From: CAIVAT01 sp037133475
Lineage (GTDB): Bacteria; Bacteroidota; Bacteroidia; Bacteroidales; FEN-979
Direction of reading: 5' to 3'
DNA: 64,000 nt
Assembly (NCBI GenBank): GCA_037133475.1
Contig: JBAXOB010000019.1
Span: 1 to 64,000 of the forward strand
The translations under genes were made by a program, and so were the position numbers. Below, piece by piece: positions 17,207 through 28,100 of the stretch; position 1 is the stretch's first letter; every line of letters begins with the position of its first letter. The notes below the pieces were generated by a model. The model searched no databases and was not told the DNA's origin. It saw only the letters and a list, made by a program, of their open reading frames with translations.

Positions 17207-19360
17207 TTATCCATCCTGCTTAGTATGCTGTCCCTTCATGGTCAGTTGAATTCGTTTCCGCTCTATATCGATTTCCAAAACTTCAACCATTACCTTCTGG
17301 TTTAGTTTAACCACTTCGTTTGGATCTTTGACAAAGCGGTCGGCCAGCTGGCTGATGTGAACAAGACCATCCTGGTGGACGCCGAGATCAACAAAGATGC
17401 CAAAGTTGGTGATATTGGTAACAATCCCGGGAATCCTCATTCCCTTGTGAAGGTCGTGTATGGTATGGATATTCTTGTCGAATTCAAACATTTCAAACTG
17501 CTGGCGGGGATCGCGGCCCGGCTTGGCCAGTTCCGCCATAATATCCTGCAGGGTGGGCATCCCGACTGTAGGTGTGATAAATTCCTCAAGTTTGATTTTG
17601 GATCTCAGTTCTGCCTGTGCCATCAGGTCGTCAATGGTACAGTTGAGTGTCCGGGCCATACGGTCAACGACAGGGTAGCTTTCGGGATGCACGGAACTGC
17701 GGTCCAGCGGGTTTTTGGCATCGCGTATCCTCAGAAAACCGGCAGCCTGTTCGAAGGCCTTTTCCCCAAAACGGGTTACCTTTTTAAATTCTGACCGTGA
17801 CTTGAAGGGGCCGTTATCATTGCGGTAGGCAATGATATTCTTTGCCAGGGACGGGCCAAGACCCGACACATAGGTGAGCAATTCTTCGCTGGCGGTATTG
17901 ACCTCAACGCCCACCTTGTTCACGCAGCTGACAACCGTATCTCCCAGGCTCTTCATCAGGGCATTCTGATCGACATCATGCTGGTACTGCCCCACCCCGA
18001 TCGATTTCGGTTCTATCTTGACCAGCTCTGCCAGGGGATCCATCAGCCTCCGGCCAATGGAGACAGAGCCGCGCACGGTAACATCATAATCGGGAAATTC
18101 CTTTCTTGCCACGGCCGATGCTGAATAAACAGATGCCCCGCTTTCGTTCACGGCAAGGGCGATAACATCGCGGTCGAATCCGATGGCCCGGATAAGCCGT
18201 TCCGTTTCACGGCCGGCCGTACCGTTACCAATGGCAATGGCATCGATTTTATAGGCATTTACAAGGCTTTTGATCTTATGAATTGCCTCTTTTACCTCAT
18301 TCTGGGGAGGATGGGGATAGATGGTTTCATTATGCACCAGCTTTCCCTGCCGGTCGAGACAAACGATCTTGCAGCCTGTCCTGAAACCCGGATCAATGGC
18401 CAGCACATTTTTTTGTCCCAGGGGAGGTGCCAGCAACAATTGCCTCATATTCTCGGCAAAGACGCGGATAGCCTCCGTGTCGGCCTTCTCCTTTGCCCAT
18501 TGTCTCATCTCGGTCTCGATGGATGGGAAGAGCAGCCGCTTGCAGCTGTCGGTAATGGCCGATTTGACAAGGGCAGCAGATGAATTGCCGGCTTTTACGA
18601 ACATCCGGTGAAGTATTTCATGGGCGAATTCCTCCTGGACTCCCACTGAAATTCTTAAGAATCCCTCGTTTTCTCCGCGGAACATGGCCAGGAGCCTGTG
18701 CGACGGAGCCTTATGCAGCGGCTCATGGTGATCGAAGTACATCTCGAAATTGATGCCATCCTGTTCCTTACCCTTCACCACGCGAACCGCAACCTGCGAC
18801 TCTTTCTGAAATAACTGGCGGATCCGCTTGCGCGCAATTGTGTCTTCATTAACCATCTCCGCAATAATATCGCTTGCACCCTGAATTGCCTCGCCAACGG
18901 AATTGACCCCTTTTTCAGGGTTGATGAATTTCGCGGCCCTGAGTTCCACATCATCATACCGTTGTGAAAATATCAGGGTGGCCAATGGTTCCAGCCCTTT
19001 TTCACGGGCTATGCCAGCCCTGGTTTTGCGTTTCTGCTTGTAAGGCAGGTAAATATCCTCCAGTTCTGCCATGGTCGGCGCACTGGCTATGGCCTGTTCA
19101 AGCTCAGGGGTGAGCTTTTCCTGCTCGGTCAGGGATTTCAGGATCGCGGCCCGGCGCGAATCAAGCTCCTTGAGCTGGGCCAGCCTATCGCGCACCTGCG
19201 CAATGACCACCTCATCCATCGACCCGGTCATCTCCTTCCGGTAGCGGGCAATAAAGGGGATGGTCGCGCCTCCTTCAAGCAGGTTTATGGTGTTCTGGAT
19301 AAAGCCGGCAGCTACATTAAGCTCGGCGGCAATGATTTTTGTATATTTATCGTTGATCAT
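17207..19360 (-). CDS. tex: Tex-family RNA-binding transcription accessory protein
   Basis: The 717-residue protein is a full-length Tex. It has an N-terminal helical Tex domain (about 1-190, with IPFIARYRKEMTG and EDIYLPYKQKR), a YqgF/RNase-H-like domain (from about 325, LAIDPGFRTGCKIVCLD), helix-hairpin-helix modules (about 480-560, LTYVSGLGPSLAKNII) and a C-terminal S1 RNA-binding domain (about 645-712, GIVTNITNFGIFVDLGVHQDGLVHISQ). Tex binds RNA and is linked to transcription and stress tolerance. Its ATG overlaps the TGA of the upstream T9SS gene by four bases (ATGA), so translation is probably coupled to a surface-protein gene, an unusual pairing for a housekeeping factor. Confidence 0.95.
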   Translation of the reverse strand: MINDKYTKIIAAELNVAAGFIQNTINLLEGGATIPFIARYRKEMTGSMDEVVIAQVRDRLAQLKELDSRRAAILKSLTEQEKLTPELEQAIASAPTMAELEDIYLPYKQKRKTRAGIAREKGLEPLATLIFSQRYDDVELRAAKFINPEKGVNSVGEAIQGASDIIAEMVNEDTIARKRIRQLFQKESQVAVRVVKGKEQDGINFEMYFDHHEPLHKAPSHRLLAMFRGENEGFLRISVGVQEEFAHEILHRMFVKAGNSSAALVKSAITDSCKRLLFPSIETEMRQWAKEKADTEAIRVFAENMRQLLLAPPLGQKNVLAIDPGFRTGCKIVCLDRQGKLVHNETIYPHPPQNEVKEAIHKIKSLVNAYKIDAIAIGNGTAGRETERLIRAIGFDRDVIALAVNESGASVYSASAVARKEFPDYDVTVRGSVSIGRRLMDPLAELVKIEPKSIGVGQYQHDVDQNALMKSLGDTVVSCVNKVGVEVNTASEELLTYVSGLGPSLAKNIIAYRNDNGPFKSRSEFKKVTRFGEKAFEQAAGFLRIRDAKNPLDRSSVHPESYPVVDRMARTLNCTIDDLMAQAELRSKIKLEEFITPTVGMPTLQDIMAELAKPGRDPRQQFEMFEFDKNIHTIHDLHKGMRIPGIVTNITNFGIFVDLGVHQDGLVHISQLADRFVKDPNEVVKLNQKVMVEVLEIDIERKRIQLTMKGQHTKQDG

Positions 19361-21339
19361 CGGACAAGTGTAACAGAACCCTTAAATTTCAAATCGCCCT
19401 TGGTGATGATATCCTTGCCTGCAAACCCGATGTTAACCATCCAGATATAGGAATCGGCAGGGCACTTTTGCCCCGAAGCAGTACCATCCCACCCCTTGTC
19501 GATATTGTCAGTTTCGAACACCAAGGTTCCCCAGCGATCATACACGACCATCCTGAAGGTGATATTCTTGTATAAACCGTTAACCTTGAACACATCGTTT
19601 AACCCATCGCCATTGGGACTGAACGCATCAGGAACAAGGTACCTGAATAACTTCACGTAGGTGGTATCGGAATTGATGCAGCAGTGTATATCCTCCACCT
19701 GCACCCGGTAGGAACCCGATTCTTTCACCTCTATGATGGAATCCTTTGAATTTGTTGACCACAGATAATCGGTAAATCCGCCGCCTGCATGCAATTGGAT
19801 TGAGGACCCTTCGTACAGCAGGATTGTATCAGCCAGGGAAACCTGGGGTAACGGGTAATTTTTAACCAGCATTGAGTCAACAAACGACTGGCCGTTAAAC
19901 TTTTGTGTTTGCGTGACCCAATAGGAACCCGGCTTTGTAAACGTATGGACAGGATCGGGTTGGCGCGAGGTTCCGCCATCCCCGAAATTCCATATTACCG
20001 TATCGGCATTGGCCTGGTTGGTGGCATGAAACTGGGTTGCATTGCCATGACAAACGCTATCCCATCTGAAGGGAGGTACATTCACGAAACTCTGAACAAG
20101 GTTTGGAAGACTGTAAATGCTCTTTCTGCCAAGCAGCGGAAGACTGCTCCCCGTTATGTTGTTGAGCCTGTCGAAATTACAGGCTGTGCCGGGACGATTT
20201 GGATTATAAATCACCTCCAGGGAATCCCTTTTCGAAAGAATGTTGTTGGTCCTGGAGAGGTAAATCCTGCCATCGGTGGCAAGCTGCATTCCCGCAACGC
20301 GCAGACCTACAACAGAATCGACGATAACCGGGTTATTCATGCCCGACCTGGTATCAAACTGGAAAACAAACGATGGCGCTGCGGCCTGCACGACCCCGCC
20401 AGTTTCAAAAACAGTTGCATATAAATACCTGCTGTCGGGGGAAAATTCAAGCCCGTAAGGATTCACGCCGGGCTTGTTGGCCGTATAGGATTCCGCATTG
20501 GTCACGGCCCCTGTTTCGTTGTTAAAATCAAACAGTTCGATTAATTTTTTCTGTGACACCACCGTTGCCAGCTTTTTCCCGTCGGGCGATGCTTTCAGGT
20601 ACCCGACCGAATTATTGACGTCGATTCGGTGCCCTCCGTTAACGGTTCCTGCCGAACTCACGACAGGAGCGGCAATTCCCGACCCGGTAATGAGATAGGC
20701 ATAAAACCTGTCTGAATCCCATTCATGGGCGATAACCCAGAAATCCCTGTTATTCTTATGTATGACTGCCGTAACCTTCTGGCAGACAGGTGTAAGCATG
20801 GATTTATTCAGAAAGCTGGAAATTGCATCACCCAGTCCGCCCCGCTCGTTCATGTCGATAATGGTACAGGATAGACCTTTGGTCGTGTAATTTAACGAAT
20901 CGGTAAATTTCAGGATGTCTACGGTAAAAACATAATATTGTGCAGGATTACCGGGGTTTGGCACGATGATGCAGGGCTGGGTTGCACCCAGGTCGCCGGC
21001 GAGGCCGGTGGCGTTGGGCATCAGCGTGAAATTGCGATCCCAAACCTTATTGCCGTTGGTAAAGAAAAGGAGGTTTCCAAGGCTGTCGCAGATGACGGCG
21101 CTGGCTTTAAAGGCTGTCATCACATTCTCGTCGGTTTGGACAGCGGCCACGCCCGACCGGAAATCTATACCGCATTTTTCCCCGAAATACCAGAGTTCAG
21201 CCTGTTTTTGAGACCGGGGACAATTGCTCTTATACCAGGGGCTTTGTGCCTGAAGTTCAAACAGGGTCAGCAGGAGAACCAACGTCAGCAAAACATGTCC
21301 TGGATACAGAGACGGGGTATGGGCGGTTTTTGTCTGCAC
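19357..21339 (-). CDS. T9SS type B sorted protein with beta-propeller-like and PKD domains
   Basis: The 660-residue protein has a signal peptide (to about residue 32). A propeller-like region follows (about 45-410, with 'LWYFGEKCGIDF', 'LKASPDGKKLATVVS' and 'GLEFSPDSRYLYATVF' blade motifs), then a PKD domain (about 425-510, WNFGDGGTSRQPDPVHTF). The C-terminus is a gliding-motility-associated type B sorting domain (about 570-660, 'PDAFSPNGDGLNDVFKV' ... 'YDRWGTLVFET'). It is predicted to be secreted through T9SS and surface-exposed. The start is GTG at 21339, overlapping the TAG of the upstream gene by one base; this is the only start that keeps the signal peptide. Confidence 0.88.
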   Translation of the reverse strand: MQTKTAHTPSLYPGHVLLTLVLLLTLFELQAQSPWYKSNCPRSQKQAELWYFGEKCGIDFRSGVAAVQTDENVMTAFKASAVICDSLGNLLFFTNGNKVWDRNFTLMPNATGLAGDLGATQPCIIVPNPGNPAQYYVFTVDILKFTDSLNYTTKGLSCTIIDMNERGGLGDAISSFLNKSMLTPVCQKVTAVIHKNNRDFWVIAHEWDSDRFYAYLITGSGIAAPVVSSAGTVNGGHRIDVNNSVGYLKASPDGKKLATVVSQKKLIELFDFNNETGAVTNAESYTANKPGVNPYGLEFSPDSRYLYATVFETGGVVQAAAPSFVFQFDTRSGMNNPVIVDSVVGLRVAGMQLATDGRIYLSRTNNILSKRDSLEVIYNPNRPGTACNFDRLNNITGSSLPLLGRKSIYSLPNLVQSFVNVPPFRWDSVCHGNATQFHATNQANADTVIWNFGDGGTSRQPDPVHTFTKPGSYWVTQTQKFNGQSFVDSMLVKNYPLPQVSLADTILLYEGSSIQLHAGGGFTDYLWSTNSKDSIIEVKESGSYRVQVEDIHCCINSDTTYVKLFRYLVPDAFSPNGDGLNDVFKVNGLYKNITFRMVVYDRWGTLVFETDNIDKGWDGTASGQKCPADSYIWMVNIGFAGKDIITKGDLKFKGSVTLVR

Positions 21340-23588
21340 TATTCAACAACAAGCTTCTGAACATGAACAAATGTGCCATTTCCATACCTGACCAGGTAAA
21401 CGCCAGGGGGCAGTGCCGTGATATCAAGATTTAATGACGATAACCCGTTTACAGGGGCAGGCATGGTGAACCTCCTGATCGTACTGCCGATGGGCGTAAC
21501 CAGCGAACCGTTCACCGCTCCCGGGATCCCGGATGCATCTATCCTGATGTTCCCTTTGGCAGGGTTGGGGAAAATCTTCAGCTGGCCGGCGGCTTCCTGG
21601 TCGTCAATCCCGACGCAGACATCAAATGAAAATATGACCGTGATCTCAGCATTTTTTTTACACCCGTGCTGGTTGACCACCTCAACCGAATATTTTTGGG
21701 TATCGTATCCGATCCCGGTGGATCCGAAACGAATCCGGCGCTGGGTAGATCCATTTGACCAAAGGAAGGTTGATCCGGGGTTTCCTGCATCGAGCATCAC
21801 CGTATCATAGATGCAAACCGTGGTATCCGTCGGACCCAGGTAGATTTGAGGTTCAGGATAAATAGACACCATTGCGCTCCCTATGATTGAATTGTACTGG
21901 TCGGTAACAGTTACCGAATAGGTAGTGTTCACGACAGGTTGTACCAGGGGATCAGGATTAGCGGAGGAGAACCCGTCGGGTTCGGAACTCCACAGATATT
22001 GATAATAGCCAACATTTCCTCCCCCCGCCAAAGCATGCAGGCGCGTGGTATCACCACGGCAGATTGACGAAGGAGTGGCAACAGGGTTTACATTCAACGG
22101 ACCTCCCGTTACCTCTACTGCGACCGTGGCGCCATTTTCGCTGACACAGTTTGTATTAAGATCCGTTACCATCAGGGTATAAATGGTTGAAGCGGTAAGG
22201 TTTACTGTTTGCGGGTTCTGCATCCCGGCATTGACAAGCTTGTCGGTGGGCGACCAGCTGTAGTAATAGTTGCCGTTCCCGTTCACCACCGATCCGTGCA
22301 GAAAAGTATAGGTGCCGTAAGGAATTGATTTGGGTAACCCGGCATTGGCAACCGGCAGGGGAAGCACCGTTACGGTAACCGAACCGGTGACCGTATTATA
22401 ACCATCAAAGGCAGAAACCTGGTAGACCGATGTGACGGTTGGTGCAACGGTAGGATTCGGCAAGGTGGATGAAAAACCATTGGGGCCGCTCCAGCTATAG
22501 GTATAATTCCCGGCTCCGCCTGATCCGATTGCCTGCAGGATCGTGGAATTCCCAAAACAGATCGAGGAGGGATCGGCAACTGCATTGACAGCCAGTGCCC
22601 CTCCCGCAATGTTTACGGTAACCATATCCACACCCTGGCAACTGGCCGAATCGTCGGTAACGGTCATGGTGAACACAGTTGTGCTGAAAAGGTTGGTTGT
22701 ATAGGGATCCCTGACACTGTCGTTGATAAGTTTTGACGAGGGTTCCCACCGGTAATGATAGAAACCGCTCCCCCCGGAACAATTCCCGTGCAGCCGGGTG
22801 GTTACACCGTTCAATATGGTGGTGTCATTGCCAGCATTGGCCAGCGGATGATACACATAGGCCATTGTGGTAGAGGTATCCGAACTTGTCTGGCCATTTA
22901 CCTCAATCCTGAGGAAGTACTGGCCGGCATTGGCAAGCGTCGCATTGGCAATGGAGGGATTCTGTAAGGTGGATGTAAATCCTGCCGGCCCCCACCAATG
23001 GTAGGTAGCCCCTGAAACCGACTGCGCCGAAAACTGCAGGGTTTGACCGGTACATACGGGGCTGTTGTTAAAGCAGGCTGGCGGAAGGATCGAGCAGTCG
23101 GTGGTGCCAGTCCCCCCGGTTTGCTGAAAGATGATGTTACAGGGTTGGTTTGAAAAGTTGGTGATAATCAGCATGTAATACTGGCCGGTTAGTCCATTGG
23201 GAATATTACAGGTTTCAGTCGACGCTGGAGAATAACTGCAGGAAACCACCTTGGGTTGGGTAAGCTGGTCACAGCAAAACTGGGAAGTGAAGGGGCCCCA
23301 GCAACAGAAATCGATATCCTTCGAGGGCTCGCTGTGCATCTGGATAATGATGTTCCCCGGGTTTGCAACCTTCATGTAGTACCATGCCGGATTTGGCCGG
23401 GTTGTCAGGCAGCTGTAAAAAGGTCCCGACTGGCCGGGAGGTGCATTGACCCCGGCAGGAAATGAATATAACGTTCCCGTGCAAAAGGGGGCCGCCGATT
23501 CACAGGTACTGTTCTGGCCACCGATCTGAGCAAAGATGCCCGTGGAGGTGATCAGGAATAAAACAAAAAGATACCAGTTTTGCTTCAT
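21339..23588 (-). CDS. Large secreted Ig/PKD-repeat protein with T9SS type A sorting domain
   Basis: The 749-residue protein has a signal peptide (1-20, GIFAQ), then a Cys-rich N-terminal domain (about 25-165, with 'WYYMKVANPGNIIIQMHSE', resembling the lectin-like/PPC-type domain of Bacteroidota surface proteins). Several Ig/PKD-like repeats follow, each ending in patterns such as 'YHYRWEPSSKL...', 'YSWSPTDKLVNAGMQNPQTVNLTAST.YT..VTD'. The C-terminus is a T9SS type A sorting domain (about 670-749, LKIFPNPAKGNIRID ... VHVQKLVVE). A surface adhesin role is likely. It is the second gene of a minus-strand run that ends with tex. Confidence 0.87.
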   Translation of the reverse strand: MKQNWYLFVLFLITSTGIFAQIGGQNSTCESAAPFCTGTLYSFPAGVNAPPGQSGPFYSCLTTRPNPAWYYMKVANPGNIIIQMHSEPSKDIDFCCWGPFTSQFCCDQLTQPKVVSCSYSPASTETCNIPNGLTGQYYMLIITNFSNQPCNIIFQQTGGTGTTDCSILPPACFNNSPVCTGQTLQFSAQSVSGATYHWWGPAGFTSTLQNPSIANATLANAGQYFLRIEVNGQTSSDTSTTMAYVYHPLANAGNDTTILNGVTTRLHGNCSGGSGFYHYRWEPSSKLINDSVRDPYTTNLFSTTVFTMTVTDDSASCQGVDMVTVNIAGGALAVNAVADPSSICFGNSTILQAIGSGGAGNYTYSWSGPNGFSSTLPNPTVAPTVTSVYQVSAFDGYNTVTGSVTVTVLPLPVANAGLPKSIPYGTYTFLHGSVVNGNGNYYYSWSPTDKLVNAGMQNPQTVNLTASTIYTLMVTDLNTNCVSENGATVAVEVTGGPLNVNPVATPSSICRGDTTRLHALAGGGNVGYYQYLWSSEPDGFSSANPDPLVQPVVNTTYSVTVTDQYNSIIGSAMVSIYPEPQIYLGPTDTTVCIYDTVMLDAGNPGSTFLWSNGSTQRRIRFGSTGIGYDTQKYSVEVVNQHGCKKNAEITVIFSFDVCVGIDDQEAAGQLKIFPNPAKGNIRIDASGIPGAVNGSLVTPIGSTIRRFTMPAPVNGLSSLNLDITALPPGVYLVRYGNGTFVHVQKLVVE

Positions 23589-23600
23589 ATGCGAATGGTA

Positions 23601-24029
23601 TTATTTGTATTTGTCATTCTCTGTAAGCCATTTTTGCTTAATGCTTTCAGCCCAGTCAACAGAGACCTCTGTCGTCCTTTTCTTCAGGTCATCGAAAATG
23701 GCGGTGATCTCCCTTTCGCCATATTGCTTATTCGACTTGAAGCAAATTTTATCCTCTGTAACGACAGGATCAAGGTTGACAATTTTATAGTTGCCGAAGC
23801 TCAGATTCATAAAGTAAACCCGTTCAAACCTGGAGGGCAGTTGCCTAAAATCAAGGAGGAAGTATGTATTTTCAGCATCCCTGTCGATCACCATGGCAAA
23901 ATGGCCCTTGAAATCAAAACCTGCATATTTCTCTTTGAAACCAGGATCACCGGGATGGATCCCGTCGCTTTGCGCCTTCATGGCAATGGAGGCAACAACA
24001 AGAAGGAAGGTGAAAAAAAAGCGTACCAT
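23601..24029 (-). CDS. Small secreted protein of unknown function
   Basis: The 142-residue protein has a signal peptide (MVRFFFTFLLVVASIAMKAQ). The mature part begins 'SDGIHPGDPGFKEKYAGFDFKGHFAMVI' and contains a beta-rich middle and a Lys/Glu-rich helical C-terminus ending 'KWLTENDKYK'. I do not recognise a family. It ends 12 bases before the T9SS type A gene at 23588, so it is probably the first gene of that operon. Upstream in-frame starts (24056, 24128) exist, but 24029 gives the best signal peptide. Confidence 0.6.
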   Translation of the reverse strand: MVRFFFTFLLVVASIAMKAQSDGIHPGDPGFKEKYAGFDFKGHFAMVIDRDAENTYFLLDFRQLPSRFERVYFMNLSFGNYKIVNLDPVVTEDKICFKSNKQYGEREITAIFDDLKKRTTEVSVDWAESIKQKWLTENDKYK

Positions 24030-24327
24030 GACTTTTCTTTTTATAAGTTTATTCATCAGCCTAAATACCCCGGCAATAATAAAAATCCTGACTGCCTGCC
24101 TTATAACACCGGAATGACCTGTTTTCACCGCAGTGTCCCCTACAATCCTGCAGAATTGTTCGTCAGTTCAAATCTGAGGGATCATTCGAATTAATGCAAG
24201 CGGTTATACCGGGTTGTAAAAAGGATCCCCCTTTCCACCACCATGGTTGTGACCCTAACAGGCAAAAGGCAAAAGTACGATTTTTTAAATAAAAACCAGT
24301 CAATAGTTAAACGATGGAAGTGGAAGA
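24030..24327. other. Intergenic region between the small secreted protein and the CCG-domain gene
   Basis: I see no gene here. A minus-strand TACTTTTG (24270-24277) matches TAnnTTTG, with a TTG 23 bases further upstream (slightly too far). It could drive the operon ending in tex, leaving a leader of about 235 bases. Confidence 0.35.
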
Positions 24328-25047
24328 TTACCAGCCAGAAGCAAGGACATCGATTATGTGGATCGTTTTTATCGGAAGGTTGTGTTTGTCAATGTAGGCC
24401 TGTTGGTTCATCAGGCATGAAGAATCAGTTGAAACAATATATTCGGCGCCTGTTTCGAGGGCACGGCTTACCTTTTGTTCGGCCATGGCCGATGAGACCG
24501 GTTCAAATTTCGCAGAGAAGGTTCCGCCGAAGCCGCAACAAACCTCATTTTCCCGCATTTCAATCAATTTCAGCCCCTTCACGTTTGCCAGTAGCCGGCG
24601 GGGTTCATCCTTCAGCATGTACTCCCTTAAGGCGGCACAGGAATCGTGATAGGTGACCACATGCGGGAAAGAGGCGCCTACATCCTCCACCTTTAGTTCA
24701 TTTACAAGGAAATCGGTAAATTCAAAAATATTTTTTTTCAGGAGTTTGTATTCAAGATGGTTCGCCGTATTATGAAAAAGCCATCCATAGTAATTACGCA
24801 CAAAACCGATACAGGATGCGGATGGCCCGACTACGGGACGATCGTTGGGGAAATCCTTCAGGAATTTCTCACCCATCCTCTTTGCTTCATCCCAAAAACC
24901 ACTGTTAAACGCCATCTGACCACAGCAGGTCTGGTTGCCGTTATAGTTAACCGCCACGTTGAGCTTTTCAAGGATTTTAACCATGTTCATCCCGGTTTCC
25001 GGGAAAACCTGGTCAACAAAACAAGGTATGAAGATGTCGACTAACAA
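24328..25047 (-). CDS. LutA/YkgE-type CCG-domain (Fe-S) oxidoreductase
   Basis: The 239-residue cytosolic protein has two CCG domains, each ending in a Cys-Cys-Gly motif that binds an Fe-S cluster: 'NQTCCGQMAFNSG' with 'GPSASC', and 'YHDSCAALREY' with 'ENEVCCGFGGTFS'. The N-terminus 'VDIFIPCFVDQVFPETG' is the LutA signature. LutA acts with LutB and LutC in L-lactate oxidation, but neither is adjacent, so the substrate here is uncertain. The start appears to be TTG at 25047: an in-frame stop lies just upstream, and the family begins right there. A TATTTTTG element at 25132-25139 is a candidate promoter. Confidence 0.88.
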   Translation of the reverse strand: MLVDIFIPCFVDQVFPETGMNMVKILEKLNVAVNYNGNQTCCGQMAFNSGFWDEAKRMGEKFLKDFPNDRPVVGPSASCIGFVRNYYGWLFHNTANHLEYKLLKKNIFEFTDFLVNELKVEDVGASFPHVVTYHDSCAALREYMLKDEPRRLLANVKGLKLIEMRENEVCCGFGGTFSAKFEPVSSAMAEQKVSRALETGAEYIVSTDSSCLMNQQAYIDKHNLPIKTIHIIDVLASGW

Positions 25048-25131
25048 ATTGGTTGGTTAAGATATGTTGAAACAACTGATTCCGTAACAGGTTTACCGGG
25101 CTTTATGAACAATGTCACGGATACCTGTTGC

Positions 25132-25139
25132 CAAAAATA
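25132..25139 (-). promoter_or_regulatory. Candidate -7 element for the CCG-domain gene
   Basis: On the minus strand this reads TATTTTTG, a full TAnnTTTG match, 85 bases upstream of the start codon. Confidence 0.35.
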
Positions 25140-25195
25140 CGGAAATAAGAAATAGGTGGAATTGATTGTTTAAAAAAGTTATCAGAACATTCGGG

Positions 25196-28100
25196 CTAAT
25201 CTTTTAAACACCTAACCTGCATTCCATTTCCACGACCCGCGGAATAATCTGACACCGAGGCTGATATATTATTCAGACCGTGTGATAATGCCTCCGTTGC
25301 ACCTGCTGTATCGGAGGTCCAGAAAAATGTTGCAGATAACCCGGGTTGCGTAAAGGCCCAGGTATTGTTTTGGTATTGGATCCCTGAAAGCAGTGCATTG
25401 AATCCCCCGGGAGCAGAATCTTTAAGCGCAATGGCTGCCTGTGACTGCAGGCCGGATTGATTGAAAAGAACAACCCATTCGGCCGCCGTGGGAATATGCC
25501 AACCCGGCAGGCACAATCCCTGGCCACCCGGCGTGGCATCGAATCCCATCAATTCATCCCACTGATAAAACCCACCCGATTTATTGCAGTTGGCCGCAAG
25601 ATCGTCCGGGCAATATTTGCTCACCACGCAATTATCCACCTGGGGTGATTGTGAACTTAACATAGTTCCAAAGTTGAGATTTTTTGCTAGCCAGCACTGG
25701 GCGCCGATCAACACGGTAGGGTACAATTGGTTGTCACGCGGGTCAATGATGCCGGAACCACAGGTAAAAGGCAGGATTGACTCCACCGTGATCATTTCGG
25801 CTGAGGAGGAGGTACAGGAGCCTATATTGGTATAGGAATAGGTAATCTGATGCGTTCCGGCCCCTGCCGTTGCCGGGTTGAACATGCCGGTAACAGGATT
25901 AACTCCCGGTCCCGAATAGGTTCCGGCAAGAGGCAGCCCGCCCTTTAACCTGAATGGTTTTGCATTGACCGTGGTGACAAGGTCGTTACAACCCATCAAA
26001 TTTACGACCGGCGACGGGCTCAGGGTTATTGTTACCGGGTTGCTTGTTACAGGATTATTGGCAGGACAGGTTACATTTGAAGTAAGCATACAGGTTACCA
26101 CATCCCCTGTCAGCGGGGTGTAACTGAACAGGGAATCGCCGGTTCCTGCATCGGTACCATTAACCTTCCATAGGAAAACCGGGCCATTGCCACCATTTAC
26201 CGGGTTCGCAGTAAAATATACCGGTATCCCGGGACAAACGGCAACCGACGGACTCGCTACAACCGTCACTCCAACCGTTAACCCCGGGTTTACAGTGGTT
26301 ACGATGGCACTTGAAACTGCCGGGTTCCCTGTTACACAGGATTCACCGGAGGTAACCTCACAAAGGACTTGATCTCCGTTGGCAGGGATATAAGCAAATG
26401 AAGAATTGTTTGTTCCCATACCGTCGCCATTGACTTTCCACTGAAATACAGGATTTATTCCCCCGCCGTAAGTACTGGCTGAAAAGGTCACCTCGGCACC
26501 ATGACACACCGTACCGGATGGAAATGATGAAATTGAAATCCCGACCGGAATATTTGGATTCACGGTCAGCAGGAGGCTGTTGGAAGCTGCAGGATTTCCG
26601 GTCCGGCACCTAAGGCTGGAGTTAAGTTCGCAGGTTATGATATCACCATCAGCAGGGTTAAAACTAAATTCAGCATTATTAACACCCGAAATCAGCCCAT
26701 TGACTTTCCAGGTATAGACGGGTGAAACGCCTCCATTAACCGCAACAGCCGTGAAAACAACTGTTGTTCCTGAACATACGTTGATTCCGGGATTCGCATC
26801 AATTACCAGGCTGACAGGCAAATCAGGGGCGACCTGCATGGTGAATGCATCTGAAACTGCCGGGTTCCCTGTAGGGCAAGCCACATCTGAAACAAGTTCA
26901 CAGGCAATGACATCACCATTTGCCGGGAGATAGGCAAAAACCGGGTTATTGGTTCCGGCACTGAACCCGTTGACGCTCCAATGGTAAACAGGCAGGGAAC
27001 CCCCGTTAACAGGAACAGCCGTGTAACTTACCAGGGTTCCTTCGCAGACGATCCCGGAAGGATTTGCCGATATGGAAACGCTGACAGGAAGAGCGGGATT
27101 TACCTCCATGCTGATCGTATTTGAGACGGCCGGGTTCACAAAGGGGCAGCCAATATCGGTATGTACTTCACAGGATATTGCATCACCGTTAACAGGGATA
27201 TAATTTAAGATCTGACTATTTGTCCCTGAATCAATTCCATTAATTTTCCATTGATATCCAGGGACCGATCCGCCGTTCAGGGTGGTCGCTGTGAAGGCAA
27301 CACTGGCTGAGGTACAAACTGGTCCCGGCGGACTGGCTGTAATCTGCACGCTGACGGGCAGGATGGGGTTGACCGTAAAAGAAAGTGGATCTGAAATGGC
27401 AGGATTCCCGGTGGGACATGTGACATCTGAAGTAACGGTACAGGTTATGACATCACCGTCAACCGGTGTAAAATTCATTTCAGAAGCATTGATCCCGACA
27501 TTGGCGCCATTGCGTTTCCATTGAAAGAAAGGTCCGGTTCCTTCGTTTACCGGAACCGCGGTAACGGTCGCCAGGGTTCCTGCACAAAGGGTGCTGCCAG
27601 GGGAGGGAACGATCGTAATTCCCACGGGCAAGCCAGGGTTGACATTGGCCGTTATTGCATTCGAACCAGCCGTATTTCCTGCGGCACAGGTTGCGTTGGA
27701 TGTTAAGGTGCAGGTCACCACATCCCCGTTTTGGGGTGGATAGGTGAATGATATCGAATTGGTTCCTGCCGGTGCCCCATTGACATTCCAGAAGAAGGCC
27801 GGGATTGGGCCGCCGTTGACCGGATAACTTGTGTAGGTGACCGGAGTGCCTGCGCAGACAGGAAAGGTCTGGAGTGCCGCGATGGAAACGCTCACGGGGA
27901 CCGGGAGTACAACGATGGAGATGGCATTTGAGGTTACCGGGTTAACTGCAGCACAAACCAGCTGGGAGGTCATCGTGCAGGTTATCACATCTCCGTCAGC
28001 CGGTGAACAGGCATAAACTGTACTGTTTGTTCCGGCCGCAAGGCCGTTTTTTTTCCAAAGGAAAGCTGGGGCAGGCCCGCCAAAGGAGGAGGTTGCGGTA

